Of a stretch of DNA of 64,000 nucleotides, positions 30,802 to 39,554 are shown in pieces. Position 1 is the stretch's first letter; the number at the start of each line of letters is the position of its first letter. This DNA comes from Methylicorpusculum sp. Its GTDB lineage: Bacteria; Pseudomonadota; Gammaproteobacteria; Methylococcales; Methylomonadaceae. The position numbers and the translations under genes are program-made. The notes below the pieces were generated by a model that was given only the letters and a program-made list of their open reading frames with translations, was not told the DNA's origin and searched no databases. The stretch is from NCBI RefSeq assembly GCF_030651835.1, contig NZ_JAUSBX010000156.1, forward strand, positions 1-64,000, read 5' to 3'.

Positions 30802-31335
30802 TTACTCAAGGTTCGCGTGTCTTTCTCTCATGATTTCTTCTGGAATACCTTTCTCATGGATGAGATGAGAAATCGTCGACTCAAGAAAGAGCAAGGTTGA
30901 CAACTCAAATACGGTACCCATAGGCATTCCGACAACTTTTCCGTAAAGCTCAGGAGTACCTATCTGGAATACGCCATCTGCCAAATCGCCAATTGTCGAA
31001 CTGCTTTTTGCAGATATCAGCATTATGTCAGAGCCAATTTCTTTGGCTTTTTTTGTAAACGCTATGAGCTGTTCAGTTTCCCCGGAACCAGAGATGATGA
31101 TCAACAGGTCACCCTTTTTTATACTGGGAGTGACTATTTCACCAACAACACTGACATCATAACCACTGTGAACCAGCCTCATGGCAAAAAACTTACCAAT
31201 CAAACCTGACCGGCCTGCGCCAGCGATAAAGATTCGCTTTGCCTGGTCAAGCATTTTCGTTAATTTTTCATCGTAGGAATCGTCAGTAGCCTCAAGGATA
31301 CCGGTCACTTTGTCTAGAATTAGCTGCTGATGCAT
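30802..31335 (-). CDS. hxlB: 6-phospho-3-hexuloisomerase
   Basis: 177 residues, the normal size. It has a SIS sugar-isomerase fold: IFIAGAGRSGLIGKFFAMRL at the start, and DLLIIISGSGETEQLIAFTKKA. It converts 3-hexulose 6-phosphate to fructose 6-phosphate, the second RuMP-specific step. It starts 9 bp after the synthase gene, so both are in one transcript. Confidence 0.96.
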   Translation of the reverse strand: MHQQLILDKVTGILEATDDSYDEKLTKMLDQAKRIFIAGAGRSGLIGKFFAMRLVHSGYDVSVVGEIVTPSIKKGDLLIIISGSGETEQLIAFTKKAKEIGSDIMLISAKSSSTIGDLADGVFQIGTPELYGKVVGMPMGTVFELSTLLFLESTISHLIHEKGIPEEIMRERHANLE

Positions 31336-31344
31336 GGTTTTACC

Positions 31345-31986
31345 TTAAACAGCGTCAACAAGTTCGCGAATTTCACGCGCTGCTTCTGCAGGAGATGGCG
31401 CACCGTAAATAGCTGCACCTACAACAATAATGTTTGCACCGGCGCGAACTACGTCTTGAACGGTTGTTTGCTTGATACCGCCAGCAACAGAAATTCTGAT
31501 GTTCAAACCTAAACCAGCGATGTCGCTTAAGTCACCGAAAGGAGTGTGGCCCGCTGCTTGTGCGTCCAGACCTGTATGAACACCCATGATGTGAGCGCCT
31601 GCTTCTGCTGTAGCGCGAGCAACAGCAATTTTGTCGTCTACGTTGATCAAGTCGATTTGAGCTTCTGCACCGTGTGCATTAGCTGCTTTGATAACACCTA
31701 CGCAAGTAGCAAGACCGGAAACACCCAGTACTGTACAAATGTCAGCGCCTGCAGCATAAAATGGAGTGGCTTCGTATTCGCCGGCATCCATAGTTTTTAA
31801 ATCAACTAAAATTAATTTATCTGGGAATCTTGCTCTTAAGTCCTTTACCAAATTAACGCCATTGTGCTTAATGCAAGGTGTTCCGATTTCAAAAATATCG
31901 ATATGTGGCGCAACTGTTTCTGCCAGAGCGATAGTTTGGTTGTAATCTAATGAATCTAACGCCATTTGAATTAATGGTTTTGCCAT
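31345..31986 (-). CDS. hxlA: 3-hexulose-6-phosphate synthase
   Basis: 213 residues of the OMP-decarboxylase superfamily. Key metal and phosphate residues are in ILVDLKTMDAGEYEA, the DIFEIGTPCIKHNGV strand and SVAGGIKQTTVQDVVRAGA. It condenses formaldehyde with ribulose 5-phosphate, the key formaldehyde-fixing step. It is first in the RuMP operon, has CGGAGC before the ATG and is 9 bp upstream of the isomerase gene. Confidence 0.97.
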   Translation of the reverse strand: MAKPLIQMALDSLDYNQTIALAETVAPHIDIFEIGTPCIKHNGVNLVKDLRARFPDKLILVDLKTMDAGEYEATPFYAAGADICTVLGVSGLATCVGVIKAANAHGAEAQIDLINVDDKIAVARATAEAGAHIMGVHTGLDAQAAGHTPFGDLSDIAGLGLNIRISVAGGIKQTTVQDVVRAGANIIVVGAAIYGAPSPAEAAREIRELVDAV

Positions 31987-32418
31987 GATATGTGCTCCGA
32001 ATTGGTTATTTTAATTGTTGGTTACATACTCGTTTTTGCGAACGATACTGTAAATTAGAACGGGCTCCTGTGTCAATGCCAATTACGGTGCAAAACCTAT
32101 AGCGTTCGCGTTTGTTATAACCACTTTTTATGAGTTTCGTTACTTTTTACAAGTACGCAATGACGAATCTCTCTTATTACCTATTCCATTGCCAAAAATC
32201 CGAAAAATCACTGCATGTCTGACTGCTTGCCCCCTCTCTCATGCATGCATTACTGTTGAACAGTCTTCGCTATAAAATTCGTTTCTTCAATGTATAATTT
32301 CCGCTAACGCTGGAACCTCGAACGACTTGAAAAGATGATTTTCTATAAGCATTGGATCAGCTTGATCAACCCGGCACATCAGCTCCACTCTCATCCATAC
32401 ATAACAAAATTAACCTAA
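31987..32418. other. Divergent promoter region between hxlA and the HAD phosphatase gene
   Basis: 432 bp without a gene. It contains the RuMP promoter above and, on the plus strand, TATAAT at 32293-32298, a possible -10 box for the HAD gene without a convincing -35. I see no clear operator palindrome. Confidence 0.5.
32047..32076 (-). promoter_or_regulatory. Candidate sigma-70 promoter of the RuMP operon
   Basis: On the minus strand, a perfect TTGACA (32071-32076) and TACAGT (32047-32052) are 18 bp apart, about 60 bp before the hxlA start codon. The consensus -35 fits a highly expressed central-carbon operon. Confidence 0.6.
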
Positions 32419-33267
32419 ATGACTTACGCACCCGCCGACTTTTCTAAAATCCGCTCACTTATCATCGATATGGATGGTGTTTTATGGCAAGGTGACGCTC
32501 CATTTCCAGGTCTCATCGACTTTTTCAGCACACTGCGTAACAAAGGTATTTCTTTCGTTCTAGCCACAAATAATGCCAGCCATACGCCTGAACAATACGT
32601 TATTAAACTTGAGCGCATGGGTGTGAAAGTGACAATCAATGAAATTTTAACTTCAGCCATGGCCACTGCTTCTTATTTGGCCGAGCGGTACACACCTACC
32701 GAAACGCGTGTTTTTGTCATTGGTGAGGACGGCGCTGTAAAGTCCCTGGCTGATCAAGGCTTTATTTTGACTGACGTTTGTCAATTTACCGATACAGAAG
32801 AGGCTAAATCTCAACTCAACGTGGACATTGTGGTCAGCGGCAAAGACCGATCACTTACCTGGGACAAACTGGCTACAGCCACGATCAATATCCGCGCAGG
32901 AGCAGCGTTTTACGGAACCAATGGTGACACCACCTTACCCACCGAATTTGGTTTAATTCATGGTAACGGCGCCATTCTTGCGGCTCTTGAAACGGCAACC
33001 GGAAAGGCACCTATCATCATCGGCAAACCGGAACCAACCATTTACCAGCAAGCCATGGCTATTTTAGGAGCCCTCCCCGGCGAAACCATTGCCATAGGCG
33101 ATAGACTTGAAACTGATATTCTTGGAGCTGTTCGAACCGGAATACAGAGCATAATGGTTTTAAGCGGCGTCTCGACACTGGAAGACCTTAAAAGCAGCGA
33201 CTATCAACCGTCCTGGGTAATGAATGATATCCGGGCTATTACTGATGCATTGAATGCAAGCTTATAA
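32419..33267 (+). CDS. HAD-IIA family sugar-phosphate phosphatase (NagD/phosphoglycolate phosphatase-like)
   Basis: 282 residues. HAD motif I is LIIDMDGVLWQGD (two catalytic aspartates), motif II lies near LATNNASHTPEQY, motif III has IGKPEPTIYQQAM and motif IV is IAIGDRLETDILGA. The C2-type cap suggests a NagD or phosphoglycolate phosphatase-like enzyme; the substrate is not evident. It diverges from the RuMP operon and is followed by dhaK, so it may dephosphorylate a sugar phosphate or glycolate phosphate. Confidence 0.88.
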   Translation: MTYAPADFSKIRSLIIDMDGVLWQGDAPFPGLIDFFSTLRNKGISFVLATNNASHTPEQYVIKLERMGVKVTINEILTSAMATASYLAERYTPTETRVFVIGEDGAVKSLADQGFILTDVCQFTDTEEAKSQLNVDIVVSGKDRSLTWDKLATATINIRAGAAFYGTNGDTTLPTEFGLIHGNGAILAALETATGKAPIIIGKPEPTIYQQAMAILGALPGETIAIGDRLETDILGAVRTGIQSIMVLSGVSTLEDLKSSDYQPSWVMNDIRAITDALNASL

Positions 33268-33340
33268 CTGAACCACCTGCATACCAACATTTACCCCCTT
33301 TTTTGCTGCCATATTGCAAACACAAACAGGAGCAGTTCAC

Positions 33341-34330
33341 ATGAAAAAATTTATCGATACCGCAGACAGTCTTCTCGATCAAAGCCTGAGCGGTTTTGCC
33401 AAAGCCCATGCCGACATAGTTCAGCTCTCATCCCAACCCCGTTATATAAAGCGATTGACGCCTGCTTTCCCTGGCAAAGTCGCTCTCATTTCAGGCGGGG
33501 GATCTGGACATGAGCCGTTGCACAGCGGATTTGTCGGCAAAGGTATGCTGGATGCGGCTTGCCCAGGTCAGATTTTCACTTCCCCCACACCGGACCAGAT
33601 GATGGCAGCCGCTGAAGCTGTCGAAAGTGGTGGCGGCGTATTATTTATTGTTAAAAATTATGCCGGTGATGTCATGAATTTTGAAATCGCATCAGAAATG
33701 GTCACGTGTGAAAACGAGACCGTTCTTGTCAGTGATGATGTTTCATTGCCTAAATCACACAGTACAGGACGAAGAGGCGTCGCGGGCACATTGATTGTTG
33801 AAAAAATGCTGGGGGCTGCTGCAGAGCAAGGCGCCGATCTTGCTGCATGCAAAATCCTGGGTGACCGTATCTGTCAAAATACGGCTTCGATAGGCGTCGC
33901 ATTAACCTGTTGTACCACGCCTGCTCTAGGCAAACCTACTTTCGAATTAGGTGAAAACGAAATGGAAATGGGTGTAGGCATCCACGGTGAACGGGGTCAT
34001 GACACTCAACCATTAGCCAGCGCAGGGGAAATAGTCGAGCAGCTCGCAGACGCCATTAATAAAGAACTCAATCCCAAACCAGGACAAAAAGCCTTGCTGC
34101 ATGTCAACGGCTTCGGCGCCACACCCTTGATCGAATTGCATCTGATTTATGATTTGGCTGCCTGCTATTGGGAACAACGAGGCATAGAAATAACCCGTTC
34201 ATTAGTTGGCAACTACACCACTTCGCTGGATATGGCCGGTTGCTCTTTAACGCTGACTCTGCTCGACGATGAACTGACCGGGCTTTGGGATGCACCAGTC
34301 CATACAGCCGCGTTACGCTGGGGATGTTAG
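33341..34330 (+). CDS. dhaK: Dihydroxyacetone kinase subunit DhaK
   Basis: 329 residues from the ATG at 33341, which has CAGGAGC upstream; an in-frame TTG at 33314 is less likely. Substrate-binding motifs include [20 protein letters not shown] and the histidine that binds dihydroxyacetone covalently, in [12 protein letters not shown]. DhaK holds dihydroxyacetone while DhaL supplies phosphate. In this window the only DhaL gene is on the opposite strand and converges on this gene. No DhaM (PTS) partner is seen, so the ATP-dependent type is possible. Confidence 0.93.
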   Translation: MKKFIDTADSLLDQSLSGFAKAHADIVQLSSQPRYIKRLTPAFPGKVALISGGGSGHEPLHSGFVGKGMLDAACPGQIFTSPTPDQMMAAAEAVESGGGVLFIVKNYAGDVMNFEIASEMVTCENETVLVSDDVSLPKSHSTGRRGVAGTLIVEKMLGAAAEQGADLAACKILGDRICQNTASIGVALTCCTTPALGKPTFELGENEMEMGVGIHGERGHDTQPLASAGEIVEQLADAINKELNPKPGQKALLHVNGFGATPLIELHLIYDLAACYWEQRGIEITRSLVGNYTTSLDMAGCSLTLTLLDDELTGLWDAPVHTAALRWGC

Positions 34331-34362
34331 CGATTGCTTAGCTGCCGAATTTACGACCAAAA

Positions 34363-34995
34363 TCACGCCACCTTCAACAATTGATCAATCACTGCGCTGA
34401 TCATCAATTGACTGGTTTTCGCACCGGCATCGATATGACCTCGACTGCGTTCTTCCAAAAACGAAGCGCGGCCTTTGGTTGCAATCATATCGCGCGTTGA
34501 TTCGACCCCCGTTTCGGCGGCTTCCACCAATTTTTTAAGCACTTCGCTCAAATCGGTCACTGCTGATGCCGCAGTCAATGCCTCAGCGACAGGCACTAAC
34601 ACATCAAGCATGGTTTTTTCGCCCGCCTCGGCGCGCCCTCTTTTTTTAACGGCATTAACCGCCTCATTAACTATTTCAGCAAAACCCTGCCTATCCAAAG
34701 CATGCTGATGACTGGCTTTACTCATTGCGATAAACAATGTTCCAAACAAGGAACCCGACGCACCGCCCATAGTCGACATCAGCGTCATGCCAATTTTCTG
34801 CCAGGCTCCCGGCCAATCCAGCAAAGATAATTCCTCGGCCTGACTCAACAAAGCAGTGATGCCCCGCTGCAAATTGATAACATGATCGCCGTCACCGATA
34901 GCTTGATCCAATGCTGTCACTTCATCAGCATTGGCTTCGATGGTATCGGCGACGGCTTTGATTAAATCAGGTAAAAGCGATGCACTGTAGGTCAT
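34363..34995 (-). CDS. dhaL: Dihydroxyacetone kinase subunit DhaL
   Basis: 210 residues. The nucleotide-binding aspartates are in LDQAIGDGDHVINLQRG, and MGGASGSLFGTLF and GRASFLEERSRGHIDAGAKTS complete the DhaL pattern. It transfers phosphate to dihydroxyacetone bound by DhaK. It points toward dhaK, with 32 bp between the stops, which is unusual since the two subunits normally sit head to tail. The ribosome site AAGGAG is 7 bp before the ATG, and a MITE-like element begins just upstream of it. Confidence 0.93.
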   Translation of the reverse strand: MTYSASLLPDLIKAVADTIEANADEVTALDQAIGDGDHVINLQRGITALLSQAEELSLLDWPGAWQKIGMTLMSTMGGASGSLFGTLFIAMSKASHQHALDRQGFAEIVNEAVNAVKKRGRAEAGEKTMLDVLVPVAEALTAASAVTDLSEVLKKLVEAAETGVESTRDMIATKGRASFLEERSRGHIDAGAKTSQLMISAVIDQLLKVA

Positions 34996-35016
34996 GCAAT
35001 TGTCTCCTTATCGAAG

Positions 35017-35180
35017 CAGCAATTCTCAGTTTGATCTTTTCGGCGTCATTTTTGGCTGGAAAAAGCCTTTTGAGGAACGCCGTAAACCCTTCCATGGGGG
35101 CTTGGCAGCAGCATCCCTGCTGCCGACATCCTCAAAAAGCTTCCCCCAGCCCTTTTTTCACTTCAAATTGAGAATTGCTG
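35017..35180 (+). mobile_element. MITE-like palindromic element, family 1, copy 2
   Basis: 164 bp. Ends: CAGCAATTCTCAGTTTGA (35017-35034) and TCAAATTGAGAATTGCTG (35163-35180). A perfect 9-bp direct repeat TTATCGAAG flanks it (35008-35016 and 35181-35189), direct evidence of transposition. Inside, the stem arm TGGCTGGAAAAAGCCTTTTG pairs with the segment before the right end, around the core CCATGGGGGCTTGG and the hairpin GCAGCATCCCTGCTGC. It separates dhaL from any upstream promoter. Confidence 0.9.
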
Positions 35181-35348
35181 TTATCGAAGAATAAATAGTG
35201 GTGATCTATAATAGACGTTCACGCTACCGGCCATCCATAAATTAATCGAATCATCTTCCTGCCTCAATCATCATTATGAAAGCGCATTATTTTAAAAAGA
35301 GTGCGCTTGCTCGTCAGGCTGAAAGTTTGATCCAAAAACAATCTTACT

Positions 35349-36248
35349 ATGTTTAAAACTGCGATAGAAATTGATGTTCTTTGCGTCGGACATGCCTGTT
35401 ACGATCTGGTTTTTTCCGTTCCCCACCATCCCAAGGCGGATGAAAAACTGGTTGCGGACAGCTTGATCAGTTGCGGAGGAGGCCCCGCTGCCAATGCGGC
35501 AATTACCGTTTCATTACTCGGCTTAAAAGCCGGATTTGCCGGCTATTTGGGTCATGATATTTACGGCGAAAAGCATGTGCAGGAATTGATAGAGAATCAC
35601 GTCAATACCGACCTCATCGTCAGAGGCAGCGATCCCACGCCCTTATCGACAGTCATCGTAAAACCGGACGGTGCAAGAGCATTGATCAACTACAAAGGCG
35701 ATACGCAGGCACTCAAAGCCGGAAGTATTGATTTTTCAACGATCCGTCCGCGCGTCATTCTTTTTGATGGCCACGAACCTCACGTGTCCATGCCCCTGGC
35801 CCATCAAGCGCGTAAAGCCGGCATAGCCACTGTTTTGGATGCCGGCTCCATTCACGAAGGAACCTTAGGCTTGATGCCGTTAGTCGATCATTTGGTCTGT
35901 TCCGAAAAATTCGCACGACAATATGCCGGCGACACCGCCCTGGCCTTAAATCGCCTGGCCGAATTCGCCCCCTCTGTTGTGATTACCCTGGGAGAACAAG
36001 GCCTGATCTGGAGACAGGGGCAGCAACAAGGAAGCTTACCGGCATTTCAAGTCGAGGCTATCGATACGACCGGTGCCGGAGATGCTTTCCATGGCGCATT
36101 TGCCGCAGGCTTATGCCAACCCATGCCCTGGCATGAACTGTTGCATTATGCCAGTGCGACTGGCGCCTTGTGCACAACAAAAACCGGAGCCAGAACAGGC
36201 TTGCCTGATCAAAAGGCCGTATCGGCCTTGCTTGCCATCACTGGATAA
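35349..36248 (+). CDS. PfkB-family carbohydrate kinase
   Basis: 299 residues. The ribokinase-fold signatures are ISCGGGPAANAAITVSLLG at the N-terminus and the catalytic AIDTTGAGDAFHGAFAAGL near the C-terminus, with the aspartate base and the anion hole. VLDAGSIHEGTLGLMPLVDH and SPSVVITLGEQGL support the family. The sugar substrate (ribose, fructose, ketodeoxygluconate or other) cannot be told. It lies near dhaKL and the HAD phosphatase and converges on the thioredoxin-like gene. Confidence 0.85.
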   Translation: MFKTAIEIDVLCVGHACYDLVFSVPHHPKADEKLVADSLISCGGGPAANAAITVSLLGLKAGFAGYLGHDIYGEKHVQELIENHVNTDLIVRGSDPTPLSTVIVKPDGARALINYKGDTQALKAGSIDFSTIRPRVILFDGHEPHVSMPLAHQARKAGIATVLDAGSIHEGTLGLMPLVDHLVCSEKFARQYAGDTALALNRLAEFAPSVVITLGEQGLIWRQGQQQGSLPAFQVEAIDTTGAGDAFHGAFAAGLCQPMPWHELLHYASATGALCTTKTGARTGLPDQKAVSALLAITG

Positions 36249-36255
36249 GCGGCCA

Positions 36256-36819
36256 TCAAGCCTCTTTCCATTTTATATTGCACCCGATACTGGGCAACTG
36301 ATTGGCATCTACCGGCTTTCCGGCCAATAAATTATCCAGTGCATGACGCAGATCTTCGCCGGTAAGCGGCACGTCGTTTTTAGGTGTTGCACCGTCCAAA
36401 CGCCCCCGATACACACACGCCAAATCCGCATCGAACAAATAAATATCGGGCGTACAAGCGGCTTGATAGGCTTTGGCAATCGACTGGCTTTCATCATAAA
36501 GATAGGCAGCGAAAGGATTGCCCCATTCCGCCATCAGTGCGTGCATTTTATCCGGCGCATCGTCCGGATAATTTTGAATGTCGTTAGAGCTAATCGCTAT
36601 CGTAGCGATGCCGTTTGACGCATACGATTGAGCAATAGCGATTAATTGAGGCTTGATGTGCAATACATAAGGGCAATGGTTGCACATAAACACAACCAGT
36701 GTCCCGATGGCTCCTTTCAGATCGCCAAGCGACTTGATTTCGCCGCTTATCGTGTCCAGCAGCTTAAAATCCGGGGCTCTTGTTCCTAAAGGCATCATAT
36801 TCGAGGGTGTTGCGGCCAT
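36256..36819 (-). CDS. Thioredoxin-fold redoxin family protein
   Basis: 187 residues. It belongs to the AhpC/TSA-redoxin branch of thioredoxin-like proteins: PLGTRAPDFKLLDTISGEIK at the N-terminus and a CxxC centre in FMCNHCPYVLHIKPQLI. AACTPDIYLFDADLACVYRG contains the cis-proline loop. There is no signal peptide, so it is cytoplasmic. Members of this group are often annotated as thioredoxin family protein; the partner is unknown. It ends 8 bp from the PfkB stop. Confidence 0.85.
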   Translation of the reverse strand: MAATPSNMMPLGTRAPDFKLLDTISGEIKSLGDLKGAIGTLVVFMCNHCPYVLHIKPQLIAIAQSYASNGIATIAISSNDIQNYPDDAPDKMHALMAEWGNPFAAYLYDESQSIAKAYQAACTPDIYLFDADLACVYRGRLDGATPKNDVPLTGEDLRHALDNLLAGKPVDANQLPSIGCNIKWKEA

Positions 36820-36920
36820 GGTTATCTCCTGTAGATTATTAAATTTTAGGTACTTGTTTGATCAAAATCCGAAGATTCAAATTCAATCAGCTACGCGGCT
36901 TTTCCAGCCAAAAAATAAAA

Positions 36921-38390
36921 TTATGACTTTACATAGCCATCCCAAAGCCGGTCAAGCAATGAAAAATTGATATGTGTTGCCAATGTATCGGTTATCATTT
37001 CAATCCCCTGTTCGCGGCGCTGACCCTGATCAATTGAACGCGACTTCTGCTCATTTAAACCGGCCCACACCAGCAGCGCATCACAAGCGGCGGTCTGATC
37101 GAACAAACCATGCAAATAGGTTCCGGTAATTTGATCATCAACGGAACAGGCACCATCAACGCCTTGATCGCTGATAACCAAAGGCCTTGTTAGCGCCGGA
37201 CCTTGGGTTAGGCCGGCATGGATCTCATAGCCTTGCACGGGAACGTTACCCAGACTTAACACACCGACCACCTGGCAAAGCCGCTTGTCCTTGTTTAAGG
37301 TCGTTTCCATATCAAAATACCCCAAGCCGTTGCTGGATCCCGGCATTCCCTCAAGTCCCAAAGGATCATGGATCTGTTGGCCCAGCATCTGAAAGCCGCC
37401 GCAGATTCCTATCAGCTTGCCCCCATATCGCAGATGCCGCTCAATGGCCTTATCCCAATTCTGCAGCCTCATCCACGCCAAATCGTCTCTTACCGATTTA
37501 CTGCCCGGCACAATAAGCAAATCGGCACCTTTCATTTGCCGGGGATCATGCAAAAACTCCAGGGTTACGCCGGGATGGTGTAACAGCGGATCAAAATCGG
37601 TATGGTTGCTGATTCTGGGCAAACACGGCACGACGATCCTGAAATCAGCATTGCGATTCGCCGGATTGGCCGATATGGCATCCTCGGCATCCAGATAAAG
37701 CGAGGTTAGATAAGGCAAAACGCCCAAGACCGGTTTGCCGGTTTCTTGTTCCAGCCAAGTCAATCCCGGGGTTAACAAATTAATGTCGCCCCGGAAACGA
37801 TTGATCACAAAGCCCAGAATACGACGGCGCTCACTCTCGGACAGGCAAGCCAGGGTTCCGATGATATGAGCAAACACGCCGCCCCTATCAATGTCGGCGA
37901 TCAATAAGACGGGGCAGTCGACCTGCTCGGCAAAGCCCATATTGGCGATATCGCCTTGACGCAGATTTATTTCTGCAGGACTGCCCGCGCCTTCAACAAT
38001 CATCATCCGATACTGATTCGAAAGCCGTCCGTATGAATCAAGCACAGCGTTTAAAGCGGTCGCTTTATAATCATGATAGGTTTTGGCGTCCTGATTTTCC
38101 AATGCCTTGCCGTGAATGATGACCTGTGCCGTCCGGTCGGTCGTAGGTTTCAATAAAACGGGATTCATGTCGCTATGCGAAGCAAGGCCGCATGCTGCCG
38201 CCTGAACCGCTTGAGCCCTGCCAATTTCTCCGCCATCGATCGTTACCGCACTGTTCAGCGCCATATTCTGCGGTTTGAATGGCACCACGCTCATGCCTTT
38301 GCGATAATAGTAACGGCATAAGCCGGTCACCAGCGTGCTTTTACCGGCATCCGAGGTGGTGCCTTGAATCATAAGGGTTTTGAATGTCAT
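36921..38390 (-). CDS. cobQ: Cobyric acid synthase
   Basis: 489 residues. The N-terminal P-loop domain starts [20 protein letters not shown], with [13 protein letters not shown] and [15 protein letters not shown]. The C-terminal class I glutamine amidotransferase-like domain has the nucleophilic cysteine in [12 protein letters not shown] and TYLHGLFD at the end. It amidates side chains b, d, e and g of adenosylcobyrinic acid a,c-diamide. It diverges from cbiB across a degenerate MITE-like repeat. Confidence 0.96.
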   Translation of the reverse strand: MTFKTLMIQGTTSDAGKSTLVTGLCRYYYRKGMSVVPFKPQNMALNSAVTIDGGEIGRAQAVQAAACGLASHSDMNPVLLKPTTDRTAQVIIHGKALENQDAKTYHDYKATALNAVLDSYGRLSNQYRMMIVEGAGSPAEINLRQGDIANMGFAEQVDCPVLLIADIDRGGVFAHIIGTLACLSESERRRILGFVINRFRGDINLLTPGLTWLEQETGKPVLGVLPYLTSLYLDAEDAISANPANRNADFRIVVPCLPRISNHTDFDPLLHHPGVTLEFLHDPRQMKGADLLIVPGSKSVRDDLAWMRLQNWDKAIERHLRYGGKLIGICGGFQMLGQQIHDPLGLEGMPGSSNGLGYFDMETTLNKDKRLCQVVGVLSLGNVPVQGYEIHAGLTQGPALTRPLVISDQGVDGACSVDDQITGTYLHGLFDQTAACDALLVWAGLNEQKSRSIDQGQRREQGIEMITDTLATHINFSLLDRLWDGYVKS

Positions 38391-38415
38391 CAGGCATCAT
38401 TGGGTTGAATACTTT

Positions 38416-38576
38416 CATTACTCCCTTTTGACCGAAAAAACGTCTAGGAATGGGAAGGTGTGGGGTATGCCTAGCGAGGATGTCGGCAGCAGGGAGCTGC
38501 CGCAAGCCCCCATGGACGGGTTCACGGCGTTCCTCGATAGGCATACTCCACACCAAACATACTTGAACGATTATTG
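38416..38576 (-). mobile_element. MITE-like palindromic element, family 1, copy 3 (degenerate, inverted)
   Basis: About 161 bp in the cobQ-cbiB gap, in reverse orientation. The core reads GTCCATGGGGGCTTGCGGCA in element sense. The arms GTGTGGAGTATGCCTATCG and GTGTGGGGTATGCCTAGCG (second arm complemented) match each other but differ from the arms of other copies. The terminal repeats are eroded and no target duplication is visible, so it is an old copy. Confidence 0.7.
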
Positions 38577-38639
38577 AGTAAGAAGAGAGTATTAAAACAT
38601 GCCGATCGCAATACGATACATAAAAACAGATTTTCTTAA

Positions 38640-39554
38640 ATGAGTTTAACGCTCTATATCCTGTCGGCAGTTCTTATCGACCGGTGTTTGGGGGAGCCAA
38701 AACGCTTCCACCCTCTTGTTGGCTTCGGCACTTGGGCGAACTTTCTCGAACAACGTTTATGGCACGCAAATACGAGCCGGTTTGAGGGTTTGATCGCCTT
38801 AATATTAGCCGTCTTCCCTATCACACTGCTTGTTTACGGACTGGATCGCATCATTCATGCTGACGCCCTGATTCACCCGGTCATATTGTACTTTTGCATA
38901 GGAGCAAAAAGCCTCAAGCAACATTCGGAGCGTGTTTTTGCCGCGCTTGACAGATACGACATAGTTCAGGCTAGGCAGCAGGTTGCCATGATCGTCAGTC
39001 GCGAAACTGTTAACATGGGCGCTTTGGCGGTTCGTAGGGCAGCAATAGAATCAGTTCTTGAAAACGGTGCGGATGCCATTTTTGCCCCGTTGTTCTGGTT
39101 TATTGTTGCAGGCCCTGCCGGTGCTGTTTTTTACCGGCTAGTGAATACGCTGGACGCAGTATGGGGCTATAAAAATGAACGCTACAACCGCTTTGGCTGG
39201 GCCGCTGCAAGACTGGATGACGGCTTGAATTACTTACCGGCCCGATTGACCGCCTGCAGTTATGCTTTACTGGGCCAAACCCGAAAAGCGTTGCGCAGTT
39301 GGCACAGATACTCAGCTTTACTGGAAAGTCCTAACGCAGGACCGGTAATGAGCTCCGGCGCCGGAACGCTCAATATCAAATTAGGCGGCCCTGCCATCTA
39401 CCATGGCCAGCTCAAAAACAAGCCGTATTTCGGCGGAACCAACGAACCCGCCGATCAGGACATCATCAAAGCAAACCGGCTGATTGATAAAACCCTGTGG
39501 TTATGGATCGTGTTAATTACATCAGGAGAAGCACTTGCTGGAACATGGGGGTAA
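38640..39554 (+). CDS. cbiB: Adenosylcobinamide-phosphate synthase (CbiB/CobD type)
   Basis: 304 residues, an integral membrane protein. It begins LYILSAVLIDRCLGEPKRFHPLVGFG, shown here in part, the conserved start that includes DRxxGEP and HPxVxFG. RETVNMGALAVRRAAIESV and VNTDAVW-like VNTLDAVWGYKNERY follow. It joins aminopropanol phosphate to cobyric acid in the inner membrane. It overlaps the start of the next gene by 20 bp. Confidence 0.94.
   Translation: MSLTLYILSAVLIDRCLGEPKRFHPLVGFGTWANFLEQRLWHANTSRFEGLIALILAVFPITLLVYGLDRIIHADALIHPVILYFCIGAKSLKQHSERVFAALDRYDIVQARQQVAMIVSRETVNMGALAVRRAAIESVLENGADAIFAPLFWFIVAGPAGAVFYRLVNTLDAVWGYKNERYNRFGWAAARLDDGLNYLPARLTACSYALLGQTRKALRSWHRYSALLESPNAGPVMSSGAGTLNIKLGGPAIYHGQLKNKPYFGGTNEPADQDIIKANRLIDKTLWLWIVLITSGEALAGTWG

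Noticed and set aside
38391-38639. Cobalamin riboswitch between cobQ and cbiB
   Set aside because: I found no B12-box-like segment. The structured DNA there is a degenerate MITE copy.
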